Positions 10,696 to 22,000 of a DNA stretch of 64,000 bases are shown one piece after another; the stretch's first letter is position 1; each line of letters begins with the position of its first letter. Below the pieces are notes generated by a model. The model was not told the DNA's origin and searched no databases. It was given only the letters and a program-made list of their open reading frames with translations. The stretch comes from Acholoe squamosa (taxonomy: Eukaryota; Annelida; Polychaeta; Phyllodocida; Polynoidae). The position numbers were made by a program, and so were the translations under genes. The DNA lies in assembly GCA_949317995.1 (NCBI GenBank), contig OX439046.1, positions 76,322,786-76,386,785 of the forward strand. Direction: 5' to 3'.

Positions 10696-12443
10696 TTAAT
10701 CTATTCATACAGCTATGTCCAATATCAATTATTTCTTATTAAAAGCACCAGGGAACATGTACTACAGGTTTCCCTATCAAGCATGTGCATGGCATATTTA
10801 AACATTGCAGATCTAGTCCTCCATGTATATGTTATAGAACACACTGTGGTCATAGAATCAACTTTGTTATAGGCCCTGTATTTCTTCTATCTACTAGGGT
10901 CTGTGGGGTCCTGACTACAGTCTGCTACTGATGAACGAACTCTGAGTGAGTGAGTGAGTAGTAGACTGCATATGTTGGTACATTAGGACAATTTCGTCAG
11001 AATATACAAGCTCAAGGTGAAGAAACTGAGAAAGGCACAGTAAATTGAAGCATCATAATATAAATACCACTTCTCCCCTGCCTGGTCCAGTCCAGCTATG
11101 AACTTTATGAAAATAGAGATTGAGACCAAGGTGTCACCATGGTAGGCTATAACAGGCCCCTATCACAGAAGTAGATCACAGCCTGGCATGACAGGACTAT
11201 CCATCTATTGGACTCCCCTTAGAGCCTCAGCAAATAGTTCCGGTCCCCTCCGCACATGCAATAAAGTCTACAATCACAGCAACCTCTCTGGTCAAATGAG
11301 GATTTGGGTACGCCATACAAAGTTCTGACTAACCTTCTGCTTTGGCCTATGGGTGTGCATTGTTGGTGGTACTAGTATGGTGGCTTTTAAGCAGAGGGGA
11401 CTGTTTGAAAGTGCAATAATTTCTAGTGGTACATTCTCCTAAGATGATGGTAAATGCAGCACAGGTGATTTTTTCACTCACTTTCCTTACCTTATTCCAT
11501 TATGGTGATGGCGATACATTAACTAACATTTAAACAAGTCTTGTTCACCTTCCCTAGGTCTTCATTCCTTCCTTCTTTACTTTTAATCTATGCAATACAG
11601 TGCCCTTTCATCCTACACCTTAAGTGGGTGCCTCTTAATCAGTCCCCTCTCTGTAGCTCACTACAATTACATTCTCTACTATAACATTCAGCTTACCTTC
11701 TGTCCTGCTGTATATCCCTTCACACATAGGGAGCCTAAGTCTCGCGATAAACTATGTCGTAAAAAAGTTTCTGATTTGGAACTAAAATAACCAATATTTG
11801 AATTGACCAGAAGGCCCACCATATATGAAATTTTAAGGCTCAACTCTCATTCTTAAAAAAGTTATGCCAGGCCTAAAATTTTCCCCTATCCTTCAAGCTT
11901 GCGGGCGATAATATGCTGAGCTCAGAATCCGCCCACATGTGACGTGACTTCCCCTCCCTATTATCACAATACATAAAGAGTGCATGAATTAGTGCAGGTT
12001 ATAATACACTGTGCCAATACATGTACTGTGTCCCCTTATTATGGTATGACACCTTTTGGCCTATCATAGATCATACCTTCTTCCACATACCTGGTTCCCA
12101 CATAGTGGACCCTATTGATGTATCATGTCTAGCTCTGGGAGTGCATCAACCCTGTTTGATTGGCATGATACACTGCAATGTGGGTCAGATTATCTATAGT
12201 TTCAACAAAACAAGAACAGACATATAGACAAAAGAGACATGACAAATATCACTTTCATCTGAGCTTTATTAGAACAGTCCACTAACACCTCCCCCACATA
12301 ATAAGCTGTCAACAAGATGGACAAAACCAAAGGTTACTTGTGAAGGATTATTGTCTTTCTGCCAGCCTCACTCTATATAGCTTACATGCCAATGGAATAA
12401 AATAACCCTTTACAGAACATAGGTGGTGAGCATCTGCAGCTTG
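10693..12443. other. No gene; short TGAG repeat and one dispersed-repeat copy
   Basis: Contains a (TGAG)n run near 10943-10959 and a segment at 11219-11302 that resembles 61955-62036. Nothing else recognised. Confidence 0.4.
11219..11302 (+). repeat. Dispersed repeat, copy a
   Basis: Shares an ordered series of blocks with 61955-62036 in the same orientation: GCAAATAG, GTCCCCTCC, CACATG, GCAATA, then AATCACA, CAACC and TGGTCAAA. The two copies differ at many sites, as expected for old members of an interspersed family. Confidence 0.65.
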
Positions 12444-12523
12444 TTAAAGGAGCTCTGAATCGGCTACATCCGCCACAGTGCTAACATCAGCGGACGTAGG
12501 TCTTCGATTCAGAGTGCCTTTAA
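12444..12523. mobile_element. 80-bp perfect-ended foldback (mini-hairpin)
   Basis: The ends are inverted: TTAAAGG-AGCTCTGAATCG at the left pairs with CGATTCAGAGTGCCTTTAA at the right, and the interior blocks around CTACATCCGC and GCGGACGTAG also pair. The whole segment forms one hairpin with a short loop. It is either a tiny MITE or a hairpin-RNA locus; nothing here decides. Confidence 0.65.
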
Positions 12524-13566
12524 GATATTGTACAAAGATTAACAGATTAACATGATTAGTATGCTGAAATATATTTGACTTTTTAAAGATGGCATGTTTT
12601 ATTCTTTCATACAGCTGAAGGTATTTCATCCAACAGTTTGGCTGTTCATATCAGACCTGAAGTAAGCTTAGATAAGCCATAGTGCATTCCATTATATGAA
12701 GAGTGAAAGGGACTTCACCAAAATTATGTCGTGTCGAATGACATGTTATGGAGCTGCGGTGTCAGTGCACCTCACCCAACAACCAAAATCGTACTCAGCC
12801 ATAATTCCTCTTCTTAGCCATTTCCATTTCCAACACTCAGTTACCTTCAATTTTCTACTACTTTAAGATTTTTGGCGTGCTCAATCTTTTTTCATATTTA
12901 TTTTTTGTGTTTTTCAGGTTTAAAGACTTGCAAAATAGTGATTCATGAGGATGATTTTAGGTGGATTAAAACATTGACTTGTGGTTCGGCATGTTTACCC
13001 CTGTGCTGTGGGAGAATGGGTGTTAATCAGTAAGTCTGTGGATACTGAGACTGGATTATGTTGGAAATGAACGCCTTTCACATCTCTACATGAAATTAGG
13101 CAAAAAGCCATGAAAGCCTCTTAAAAAGGTGAATACTGTGATGTCCAACTATGACTTTGTTAATTATGATGAATATATCAACCTAAGTTTTGGCATTGAT
13201 TGTTATCTGAAGAGCTCTTAAAGGTAATACAATGACGGACAGGTCACAGATAACAGACAGGGCCTAGCTGGACAACAGATGATGCAAGGATTTTTTAGCT
13301 CTACAACGGAAGAGCCTATACACCATACACCATCTTTACACTACCACTTTGTGTCATCCATCTTGTACAAGATGGCTACATTCATCTTCTTGGACCCTTT
13401 GTCGTGTGTCACTGAGTCCGGTCACACCAAGGCTATTGGTTTGTAGCAGCTTCTTTGATGGAGGAGATGACAGATGAACGGTCTAGTTTCCCTTTTTAGC
13501 TGAGAGGGCAAAAGTAGGATTAGAGTTGATATATATTAGTATTCAGTGTGTAGACAAAGTTTGATT
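12524..13566. other. No recognisable feature
   Basis: No gene or repeat family recognised. Confidence 0.4.
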
Positions 13567-13680
13567 TTAATCATGTACGTTACCTTAGGTTACATTTTAA
13601 TTATCAATCATGTATGTTACCTTAGGTCACATTTTAATTATCGATCATATATGTTACCTTAGGTTATATTAATTGTCATC
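13567..13680. repeat. 37-bp tandem repeat, about 3 copies
   Basis: The phrase ATCATGTATGTTACCTTAGG followed by TTACATTTTAATTATCA occurs three times in a row with minor substitutions. Confidence 0.85.
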
Positions 13681-14267
13681 ATCGTATTACCTTACTAATC
13701 ATCAACACTTTTACAATTACAAACACATCTAGCATTGCCTGTGCTACATTTGTGTTTTGAAATTAAACAAAATCAATGTTTGGCAGCTGTATTTGTTACC
13801 TGGCGGAAGTAGAAATCACATACATGCATTGTTGAATAAAGCACTCAGAGATACCACCACCAACATGATGGCACCAGACGTGTGACTTCAGTCTCCTTGA
13901 TTCACGCCCGATTCTGTCACTTAGTGCTAACAAATGTGGACAATTCAACATGGCGTTAGATCTTTGAGCTGTACATAAAGTGTTTAAGAGTTGATTAATG
14001 TAGGTCAGGCTGTAATATCGTAATGCACCAACCCTTTTTACCACTACCTTCCTTGGGCTTTAACTACAAAATGTGGCACAAACTGAGGTCATTGTGACAG
14101 GGTGTGAGATGGATCAGCACCCAGCTACACAAGGTGTGAAGTGATGACAAGGTGTGAAGTATTCGTTAAGTAATATGGTGTCTTCTTTTTGTCTGATTTT
14201 GCAAGGAGGTTAAGAGATACTAAAGTCACTTTCCCAGATAGCTCTGTATGTCACTTGTGTCACTGAA

Positions 14268-14416
14268 TCACCCCAGCAACAACAAACACATTTAAAGTAT
14301 GTTTGGGATAAATTAAATTTATTACATAGATAAATTTTATTGTTGACATTTAAGAACTAATAACCATTAAAGATATGAAAAGGTTGACAACCTTTAAATA
14401 TTTATAGAAAGTAAAT
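14268..14416 (-). repeat. Split direct repeat B2
   Basis: Matches 14720-14859 from TCACCCCAGCAACAACAAAC to AGAAAGTAAAT, with scattered substitutions and a small insertion (AAGGTTGACA) near 14380. It is the outer 3' repeat of the element. Confidence 0.88.
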
Positions 14417-14512
14417 GGTTGTGGAACACACAATGACAACCGTAATGATTTTATGACAAAAAGAATGTTTGTAAAAAAGGTCTGGGTGGGTGGGAAATTT
14501 TACATCACACCG

Positions 14513-14716
14513 TGTCCTACTGAGATCGTTGAAATGGATGTTTGAATATGTTACAGGAAGTGATGTAGGTATAGATTGACCAATGGGTAATGTAGTGATG
14601 AATTGTTGGAGTATATATAGTAAAAGCTCTGGGAGATTGTTGTATGTGTTTGGTTGTTACACCAGGGGGGACCAGTGAACCCCCTTTGCCCCATACAGGG
14701 TGCTGGGCAGACCACT
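14513..14716 (-). repeat. Split direct repeat A2
   Basis: About 204 bp matching 18871-19074, from TGTCCTACTGAGATCGTTGA to GGGCAGACCACT. The copies differ by small indels, including the length of a G tract (6 here, 10 in A1). Confidence 0.9.
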
Positions 14717-14719
14717 TAC

Positions 14720-14859
14720 TCACCCCAGCAACAACAAACACATTTGAAGTATGTTTGGGATAAATTAAATTTATTACATAAATAAATTTATTTGTTGACA
14801 TTTAAGAATTAATAACCATTAAAGATATGAATACCTTTAAATATTTATAGAAAGTAAAT
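14720..14859 (-). repeat. Split direct repeat B1
   Basis: The internal partner of 14268-14416, directly adjoining A2. The adjacency B1-A2 followed by B2 is the reason for the Ngaro/PAT-like call. Confidence 0.88.
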
Positions 14860-14961
14860 ATGGGCCAAAGCCAAATGTAATTAATAGTTTGTAACTGGAA
14901 AAAAGTTGGGAGGTAATAAAATTGTATTAAAACAATGAGTCTATGTACAGTCTTGGATAGT

Positions 14962-15950
14962 TCATTGAATTGCTCTGGATAGTGCCAGTGCCACTCGCCT
15001 TGACGCTGTGTCTATGTATATCCTGTGTGCATATGATTGCCATCCACCAAATTGTTTAATGGTGAGCTCGTCTACACCAAGGCGGTGTGCCATAGTGGCT
15101 GCCGTTTTGTGCAGACAGTGCAGTGTCTAGTTCATATGCTTCTTTCCTGTCACAGTGATCGCCTTGTTCCACACCTTTATGATGTGAGAGATGGGAACTG
15201 GGTCGCATAAGTCTTTGTACATCAAGAATGGGTCTGTGTCTGCCTGTGAGGGTACCTCCTTTAGAACTGCGGCCAGTGCCCTCACCAGGGATGGCGCACA
15301 GCTTCACAGTTCTGGTTTCTCCACTCGACTGGAGGTTTTTTGCTGACTTATCACTATCCTGGCATGGTTCTTTGTGAATGTCACACCTCCTCTTCTGAGG
15401 TGGTAGATATGCTTGAACAATTTTACCCTTTTGGGAGCCACCTCGGATTGTCGCATTGCGCCAAAGAACATCATAAGTATGGCGGCCCTGGCCTGTTTGT
15501 CCTTCAGTTCTGTACCTTACTATTGCCTTCAGGGACCTAACGTCTATGTGCTTCTTCACCTTTGGGACGTAGGCTTTGTTTATCCGGACGGCTTGGAGTG
15601 CCCTGATGGCCCTCAGATGGTAAGCTCCCCTGGTGTCTCCTCCCACCAACTTGATATATTGGCGGACATGTGCTATGTGATTTCCCACTGTCTTTGGGGA
15701 CTTGACATGCTTGGCGACATACTCCAGGTATGCACATATCATCATGTGGTTTGGAGCTCTGTGATTGAACCTCGCCCTCCGAGCAAAGGCGAGATACATG
15801 CCAACCACCAATTTGTGTGCTCTCCATTTGCTCTCTGCCCGTGATTCTTTTTGCCTGGTAGCGGCCCTTTTTAGCAGCGAATTTATTGCCGGATCTGCAA
15901 AAGATTGGCAGTGCTGATAGTTCCAGTGCATACATGCATGGCATGATGAT
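14962..15950 (-). pseudogene. Tyrosine recombinase of the YR retrotransposon, frameshifted
   Basis: The N-terminal core-binding half is read from an ATG at 15931 (MYLAFARRARFNHRAPN, then VGNHIAHVRQYIKLVGG). The catalytic half continues in other frames: the Arg I region FFGAMRQSEVAP has its Arg codon at 15453-15451, and a C-terminal AHRLGVDELTIKQFGGW is followed by the probable nucleophile Tyr at 15018-15016 (RIYID), with a stop at 14964-14962. At least two frame changes and in-frame stops separate these blocks. In the box II region the sequence reads HCLHK, so the second conserved residue of HxxR appears to be His instead of Arg. The enzyme would normally integrate the circular cDNA by site-specific recombination; this copy cannot. 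Confidence 0.87.
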
Positions 15951-15989
15951 TGACAGATTATTATCTGTCACAGAGTTGTTTGCCCTGAT

Positions 15990-17290
15990 GAAATGAGCCT
16001 TTGAGAGATGGGCGTGGCTCCTCCAGAATGACCTGTTTTCGCCCTTGCCTCTCTTCATGACCTGCACTCTGACCATATTGTCACACCTAATGTGACCCCC
16101 TGTCAGCTTCACTCGCTAGGGAAAGCAGTGCTATTACCACAATCATGGTTTCCAGTTCACTTATGTTGTTGACAGGGTCTGTGATAGGGCTTTGTTTCCA
16201 TCAGTGCCCCCCACCCCTGACAGGCAGGCATCTATGGTGATTGTTTTTGAAGGTGGACCACGGGGAACTAGCCCCACCCCATCCCAGTGTTCACAGAACT
16301 GGTCAAACCAGTCTAGGTCCTTCTTCATTTCTGTGGTAATCTTAATATGGCGTTGATTGATTGCAGATTGATTTTTTCTTCCTATATCTGCACACCTTTT
16401 CAAGTACCTCCTTGACTTTGGCTGGTGGAATTGACAGTGTCATGTCCTTTGCCGAGATGTCAATTCCAAGCCACCTGATGCATGACGATGGCTGCTGCAG
16501 CTTCCGAGTGACCTCTGGGAGGCCCAGCTCTGCCAATAGTTCTCTTGCCCTATTATAATGGTTCCATACATTTTGTTCTGATTCACTAATGATAACTAAT
16601 GATAATGAGGTCATCTAGGTACATCCTGCTACAGATGCCCTCCTCAGACAAGATTCCAATCACCGCCTGTGCCATCCCCTGCGTAGGCTGCTGGTACGGC
16701 ATCCAAATGGCTCACTAGTGTCACACATGAATTTACCATCCCATCAGAGGCATAACAAAGGCCAATCGATGAGATCACATCTCAGGTTTTTATATGCCCT
16801 TTCTATGTCTATGGAACACATGATCACTTTTGGTCCAATTCTGACCAATTCCTGTAGAAGTGAGTCTACTGTAGGGAGGCTATGTTCTCGGGTTTCTCTA
16901 AATACAGCATTCTTCCTTAAATAGGCGTTCACTGATGTCTGTGGGGTGGGGTAGGTCATATCTGTAATGACTCTTCTTGTCTGTGCGTCCTTCTTAGGCC
17001 TTGTCATCAGCGGGCAGCAGTGAGACACTGGGCCATATATTGGAATGGTTGCAAGGCCTATAATGTAACTTTGGCTCAGCTCCTTACTGATGAATTTATT
17101 GATATCATTTGGATATCTGTCAGCACTTGGGTGATTGTTGCCCTGTCCCACTTTAGATGTGGGGCCAAGGTAGCTAATGGGGAGTGCATAGCTGAGGAAA
17201 TCCATAAGCTGCCTATGATCTGGGGTTTGATCCAAGTATTTGCCCATGCCTGTAGGTTTAAACCACTTGGCACGACAACACACGCCTCAA
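15990..17290 (-). pseudogene. RT-RNase H polyprotein of the YR retrotransposon, frameshifted
   Basis: From the N-terminus: NNHPSADRYPNDINKFI and PKKDAQTRRVITDMTYP (palm entry), the metal-binding SIDIERAYKN block near 16815-16785, PFGCRTSS near 16695, the catalytic YLDD at 16621-16610, and RWLGIDISAKDM near 16480. An RNase H-like domain follows, with KTITIDACLSGVGG near 16245-16205 and RCDNMVRVQVM near 16085-16050. The style matches DIRS-group reverse transcriptases rather than Ty3/gypsy. A stop follows WPLLCL (about 16744), another frame change lies near 16690, and a 10-bp direct duplication (16585-16594, 16595-16604) immediately after the YLDD block shifts the frame. Downstream, RNase H runs almost straight into the recombinase. 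Confidence 0.87.
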
Positions 17291-17812
17291 CGGCGTTAGG
17301 GAGTTCTATGTTGCGCACTGTATTATATTTGGCAACAAAGTGTTGCACTCCATCCATGTTCTGCATAAAGAATCATTCTCTGATACAATGGGCCCTAAGG
17401 GCCAAAGGATCAATGGGCACTGTGAATTGATCTGCATCTAATTCACATTGCGTCCTGATCTCATGGAAGGATGGGATTAGTTGTTGATGTTCAGCATCGT
17501 TGCCCTGTGCTATGTCTAACTGTGCTGTGTCTGAAGCCTTAATTGTGTCATTTTATCCTAGATTGCGGGTGGGGCGATGTAGATGCTGTATATGAGGTGT
17601 GTGATGCTGTATAGTGGCTATCTGCTGTAGCGCGGCATCGTGATGTGTGTGTTTACCAAGGCCGCACTGCTGTGTTGTGAGTGAAGCGATGTTTTGTTTA
17701 CTTGTAGCGGCCTCGTGGTCGCATCGCACATGGTCGCGACCCACAACACCGCGGATGTCACTTGTTGCCGCCCATTTGTTTTGGTGGGCGTGGCTAGTGG
17801 CATACACACATG

Positions 17813-18848
17813 TCATGGCCATGTGCTGATTGTTGTGGTCACTGTCGTTGTGAAGCCGCTGCTCCTCGGCAGTGTGTTTACCTGACATATCCTCTGGACC
17901 CGGCGTCCGCTGTCAGGGGAGCCGCCCTGCACTAGTTTTTTTTTAATATGGCTTCTCCGCCTCCTTGTGCTTGGGTGGCCATTCTTGTGCTTTGGTGGAC
18001 AGTCACCTTTAATGTTCTTGACCTTTCTAATACACTTGACTATACTGTGGTGACACTCAGAGCCCGTCGCATCACAGTAGGCACAGTAGTGAAGTAGGCC
18101 ATGATGTGCTGTGTGCCTGCAGCCTGCCTTACTGTTAAATGCTCTACATAGGGCCTGTTTGCCTGCCTTATCTGACGATGCAGCTGATGAGTCAGATGGG
18201 GCTGCTGTTGCTGTCCCAGTGGTGGGGGCATTGGATGGGGGAGCTACACACAGGAGGAACCTGTCATTCTGTATTGTCTGATAGTCTTTCCACTTATAAT
18301 CCTTTCTCTCTATCGAGTCAAACACTTGTTGGGACCATTTTCATACATTTTAGGTGGCGTGAGATTGTGCAGGGATCGGCAACGTCATTGGCCTCGGGGT
18401 CATTATATAGAGATGACAGCGCTTCAATATACTCGAGGTCTGTCATGTTTGCCCTAGCTACTAACTTCTGTTTGAATGTTTGGCACCTATCTCTTTGAAG
18501 GTACATGTATGGCTTAATAAACAGTTTGGCACTATGTGTATGGACTTTATCCATCTTACCCTTGTGCCAATACTCGTACTGCTCACATGCAATCTCCTGC
18601 TGTATGTAATCATCCGTGTCCATGGCACCTTTTAACATTCTGGGGGATTTCCTCCTCGTCCCATCCCACTGGTGGGTGGAGAGGATGCTTTGTACACAGG
18701 ATCCTATTGGATCCTGTGTATTTTGATGAATGAGCAAAAACACACAAGGTGCGTCCCAGCGTCTGTGTATGTGGTAATGCCAGTCTATGATGGTATTCCA
18801 ACTCAATGAAGGTGTTGTATTATAGGTGTTAAAGACCCTTATACTCAC
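17813..18848 (-). pseudogene. Gag-like ORF of the YR retrotransposon, frameshifted
   Basis: Two overlapping frames (18848-18318 and 18325-17813) appear to be one interrupted protein. The second carries a cysteine/histidine cluster: CRAFNSKAGC, then 11 residues to CAYC and a following CHH. This resembles the zinc-binding region of DIRS/Ngaro Gag-like proteins (a Cys-rich ICxxFN-type motif). An Arg/Lys-rich stretch (STRRRRSHIKKK) follows. It lies first in the element, just inside A1, as expected for gag. The segment 17553-17812 between it and the RT shows no clear domain. Confidence 0.65.
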
Positions 18849-18870
18849 TGAAAATTTTTATATGACTCCC

Positions 18871-19074
18871 TGTCCTACTGAGATCGTTGAATGGATGTTT
18901 GAATATGTTACAGGAAGTGATGTAGGTATAGATTGACCCATGGGTAATTTAGTGATGAATTGTGGGAGTATATATAGTAAAAGCTCTTGGAGCCTGTTGT
19001 ATAATTTTAGTGTTTGGTTGTTACACCGGGGGGGGGGCAGTGAACCCCCTTAGCCCCATACAGGGCAGACCACT
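18871..19074 (-). repeat. Split direct repeat A1 (5' end of the YR element)
   Basis: Partner of 14513-14716. Its last 80 bp (18995-19074), including the G tract and ACCCCCTTAGCCCCATACAG, are also the first 80 bp of each 2.2-kb tandem unit that follows. Confidence 0.9.
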
Positions 19075-22000
19075 AAAAATGCCTGCTTACTGGCCGGCAT
19101 ATTTGGTGTAGATTACTTTAATGGTAGGAATTACAATTCAATAAAAGCACAGGTCTATGCAACTTTTAGGCTACAGTGGCAAGGGAAAATTTGATTAAAA
19201 AAGATAAAAAAAAAGGTAGCCGTGTAAAGGCACAATGGCCTCAGGAATAACATATTTGGTAGTATACATGAAAATATGACATACAGAAAAGGTGTGATGG
19301 CTCCATTTTCAAGTTAAAGAATATGAGAATCAATTGCCTTAGTTAAAATAGCCCCTGTATAACACCCTCATGTAAAGGCCCTGTCCTGCCTGAGAGAGTC
19401 AAAGCAGGCCCCAGGTAGGTGGCATACCAATAGCCCCCTGGGGCTCAGGAAGGAGAGGATCCTACTTTCACTCCATTAACGGGTCTCCAGAGCAGCCCTG
19501 CTTTCACTCATTTTTGATCTGTTTGGAAATTATCAACGATCAAAAATAATCAACCTCAAATTGCCAGTAATTTGCTAAAAAGATAATTATGACAAAATGT
19601 GAGATTAATTTGGGTTTTCATCATTTTTGAATCAGAGGAAATGAAATGGAAAGCTAAATTCACTATTGCTAAGAGTTTCCAGCGACATCAAAAATACCAT
19701 TCATATCCAACTCCTAGTGAAGTCTTACCTCATTTTTGTACATCAATCATTTTTATCTGAAAATTGACAGCTTTTAACTTTGTCAAGTCTCAAAAAGTCC
19801 AGTAAAATAAGGCAAAATAAGGCCCGAACATTAAATAAAATCAAAGAAGGATGATTTTCGCAGAAATGATCCTTCTAAATATGGCCTCTAACCTCTGAAA
19901 AGTTCTGGTGTCTCTGAGGCTTGGCATTTTTTTCACATGCGATTTAATGTGACAGGGTCGAATACCAACAGACTGTACACTTTGTGATTTGATCACTGAA
20001 GCAATGGAACAAGGTACTCCTCTTACATCATACCATGTTGATTTTAATACAGAGATATCTATAGACATTGACAGAATATATCTTAATCAATGAATATCAA
20101 ACAATTGGAAAATAGCATACTGAGATTTGCTACGCTATGCATAATTATATTGCATGACTGAAGCATGAGTCATAATTATAATGAAGGAATTTCTACTTTA
20201 TAAATACAATTCATATCATGATTTGTTGTATTGCTGAAATTTCTTACAATTCAATCATAATCTCTATGTTTAGATAGGTAGGACAAAAGTATTTGAAAGC
20301 ATGGTCACTTAGTCCAACATCTTTACATTATTTATGCCAAGAGAGTGAATGAAGGTTTACAAATGAAATAACTATATGATTTAGATCACGGCTTCAACCA
20401 CCAATGACTAGCTTTTGAAAGACTTCCCCAATGTATACTTGTTCATAGTTTATCATGGGGTCAATCAAGAGGATCATGCAAGGTAATCCTATATTTGTGT
20501 CTTATCTCACTGCTTTGATGTGGAAAAAGTACTTATGAGGGAAATGGGCTTGTACGATTTCACAATTCAGTATATATATACTCATCCAGAATATTTACCA
20601 GGTGAAAAATGGCATAATACTTGAACAGGTGATCAGATTTCAGACCCTTTATTTTAGTTGTCTGGTAAAATTGTCACTCATCTTTTCATTTCTGTCAAAA
20701 GGGTTTGGAAACAGATGTAATGAGTGGTGGAAAAATGTTACTAGTGCTTCGGAGAATTGAACCCCAGCCTGTTCCAATAAACCCATAGAGTGTACAGTCA
20801 GGTCGTGATAATCCAGCCACTGCTGTTGCAGCTTTAGGGTGGATGGATCTCAAATCGACTGGATGGCTGAAGCACTCTGGTTAGGGTCGGGGTCGGGGGT
20901 TATGTAAACAATGATTACAACCAAAGGATTACAACCTGAAATTTACTCACATTCAAATTGTGACTTATTAGTTCCTGACATTTCCATTTCCTCCACCATA
21001 CAATAACCCTCCCCCAGGACGAATATAGCTTACATCAGCCCATAAACTGACCATTTACAATTATCATAACATATAGTTTATATTTCATTTTGTAGATTGA
21101 TATCAAAGGCTGTTTTATACAAACACAGATGAACTGACACTGATTACTTCCTGTCTGCAAGTCCTAATTCAACCCCTATTGCCCCCTGCCCCAATGCTCC
21201 TGTTGTATAATTTTAGTGTTTGGTTGTTACACCGGGGGGGGGGGGCAGTGAACCCCCTTAGCCCCATACAGGGCAGACCACTAAAAATGCCTGCTTACTG
21301 GCCGGCATATTTGGTGTAGATTACTTTAATGGTAGGAATTACAATTCAATAAAAGCACAGGTCTATGCAACTTTTAGGCTACAGTGGCAAGGGAAAATTT
21401 GATTAAAAAAGATAAAAAAAAAAGGTAGCCGTGTAAAGGCACAATGGCCTCAGGAATAACATATTTGGTAGTAGACATGAAAATATGACATACAGAAAAG
21501 GTGTGATGGCTCCATTTTCAAGTTAAAGAAGATGAGAATCAATTGCCTTAGTTAAAATAGCCCCTGCATAACACCCTCATGTAAAGGCCCTGTCCTGCCT
21601 GAGAGAGTCAAAGCTGGCCCCAGGTAGGTGGCATACCAATAGCCCCCTGGGGCTCAGGAAGGAGAGGATCCTACTTTCACTCCATTAACGGGTCTCCAGA
21701 GCAGCCCTGCTTTCACTCATTTTTGATCTGTTTGGAAATTATCAACGATCAAAAATAATCAACCTCAAATTGCCAGTAATTTGCTAAAAAGATAATTATG
21801 ACAAAATGTGAGATTAATTTGGGTTTTCATCATTTTTGAATCAGAGGAAATGAAATGGAAAGCTAAATTCACTATTGCTAAGAGTTTCCAGCGACATCAA
21901 AAATACCATTCATATCCAACTCCTAGTGAAGTCTTACCTCATTTTTGTACATCAATCATTTTTATCTGAAAATTGACAGCTTTTAACTTTGTCAAGTCTC

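Larger units (their letters stand above)
14268..19074 (-). mobile_element. Ngaro/PAT-like tyrosine-recombinase retrotransposon (DIRS group), decayed
   Basis: Read on the minus strand the element is A1 (19074-18871), gag, RT-RNase H, tyrosine recombinase, B1 (14859-14720), A2 (14716-14513) and B2 (14416-14268). B1 abuts A2, and A2 and B2 repeat A1 and B1 in the same orientation. These are split direct repeats, the terminal layout known for Ngaro and PAT-like members, as opposed to the inverted repeats of DIRS1-like ones. No adenine-methyltransferase region is seen between RNase H and the recombinase, which also argues against DIRS1. Stops and frameshifts in every coding part make the copy inactive. 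The A1 end is fused to the 2.2-kb tandem array. Confidence 0.88.

Noticed and set aside
19841..20068. 75-codon minus-strand frame present in all five 2.2-kb units with identical translation
   Set aside because: The units are so similar overall that intact frames are expected without selection. The peptide has no recognisable domain, and the one substitution seen in it is synonymous, which is too little to argue for constraint.
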